NCBI RefSeq assembly: GCF_015223355.1
Contig: NZ_JADFFK010000008.1
Location: forward strand, 62,001-126,000
Direction of reading: 5' to 3'
DNA length: 64,000 nt
From: Salipiger mangrovisoli
GTDB taxonomy: Bacteria; Pseudomonadota; Alphaproteobacteria; Rhodobacterales; Rhodobacteraceae
Part shown: positions 63,868 through 64,000 of the stretch, one piece after another
How the letters are laid out: each line of letters starts with the position of its first letter
Numbering within the stretch: position 1 is the stretch's first letter
Notes under the pieces: generated by a model
Database searches by the model: none
Told to the model about the DNA's origin: nothing
The model's input: the letters and a program-made list of their open reading frames with translations, nothing else
Position numbers and translations under genes: made by a program

Positions 63868-64000
63868 TCCAGGCTTTCGATATAGGTGCGCACCGCGTCC
63901 TGCACGTGGCGGAAGCGGTCGCCGCCGAGGTGCTTGCCGCCGTACCAGCGGGTGACCACGATGATGTGGTCCCTGAGCCCCTCGCGCTCCAGCATCCGCA
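63864..64000 (-). CDS. IMPACT/YigZ family protein, 3' part
   Basis: The last 44 codons of a minus-strand gene whose start lies beyond the window. The visible part reads IIVVTRWYGGKHLGGDRFRH, the conserved UPF0029/IMPACT-domain strand and loop, then a short C-terminal helix. Family members include the translation regulator IMPACT and bacterial YigZ. It overlaps the DUF4186 gene by four bases. Confidence 0.75.
   Translation of the reverse strand, partial: RMLEREGLRDHIIVVTRWYGGKHLGGDRFRHVQDAVRTYIESLE

Overview
The window is GC-rich and densely coded, with short intergenic gaps; no gene-free stretch exceeds about 300 bases. Gene content points to an alphaproteobacterium of the Rhodobacteraceae (Roseobacter-type): a NasST-controlled nitrate assimilation operon, several potFGHI-like ABC systems, GntR regulators beside uptake operons, an FNR-type palindrome, a DinB with an N-terminal zinc ribbon, and a dispersed 27-bp intergenic repeat. 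This placement rests on gene style and family resemblance, not on a marker gene. I see no rRNA, tRNA, CRISPR array, prophage or insertion sequence.

Layout. 1-1913: end of an FtsX-like ABC permease and an inositol-monophosphatase-family phosphatase. 2101-6845: glycine cleavage genes gcvT-gcvH-gcvP on the minus strand behind a tandem glycine riboswitch. 6841-11692: an Rrf2 regulator with three cysteines, a gamma-glutamylcyclotransferase-like protein, a DUF2254 membrane protein, gltX and a pfkB-family sugar kinase. 11813-18065: a small gene followed by a frameshifted conserved gene, a Tat-exported metallo-beta-lactamase-fold hydrolase, a 2OG-Fe(II) oxygenase, a small zincin, a glycosyltransferase and nadE. 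18258-20408: an exported protein of 18 exact-length MORN repeats and a small exported protein. 20458-27053: a GntR/GNAT pair divergent from a polyamine-type ABC operon that ends in an Asp/Glu/hydantoin-racemase-family gene.

27096-39608 is a complete assimilatory nitrate module on the minus strand: nasT-nasS, a leader with a strong terminator, nrtA-nrtB, a fused double ATPase, nirB-nirD, nasA and cobA. NasS and NasT probably sense nitrate and control read-through of the leader. NrtABC-type proteins import nitrate, NasA reduces it to nitrite, NirBD reduces nitrite to ammonium, and CobA makes the siroheme precursor. 39794-47496 is a polyamine uptake and catabolism unit (potFGHI, a puuB-like oxidase, a divergent GntR and an omega-aminotransferase) in which one 12-bp palindrome occurs in three upstream regions. 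47749-49459 is glnK-amtB for ammonium uptake, so nitrogen acquisition dominates the middle of the window.

49735-64000 is mostly housekeeping: a class A penicillin-binding protein, pyrF, trpS, an exported PRC-barrel-like protein, an NfeD/SPFH pair, a NUDIX hydrolase, dinB, a DUF3775 protein, an alpha/beta hydrolase that has lost its nucleophile serine, rmuC, mutL, a YbaK-family deacylase, a DUF4186 protein and the end of an IMPACT-family gene. The most unusual non-coding signal is the 27-bp repeat, present nine times, with paired hairpin modules beside several copies.
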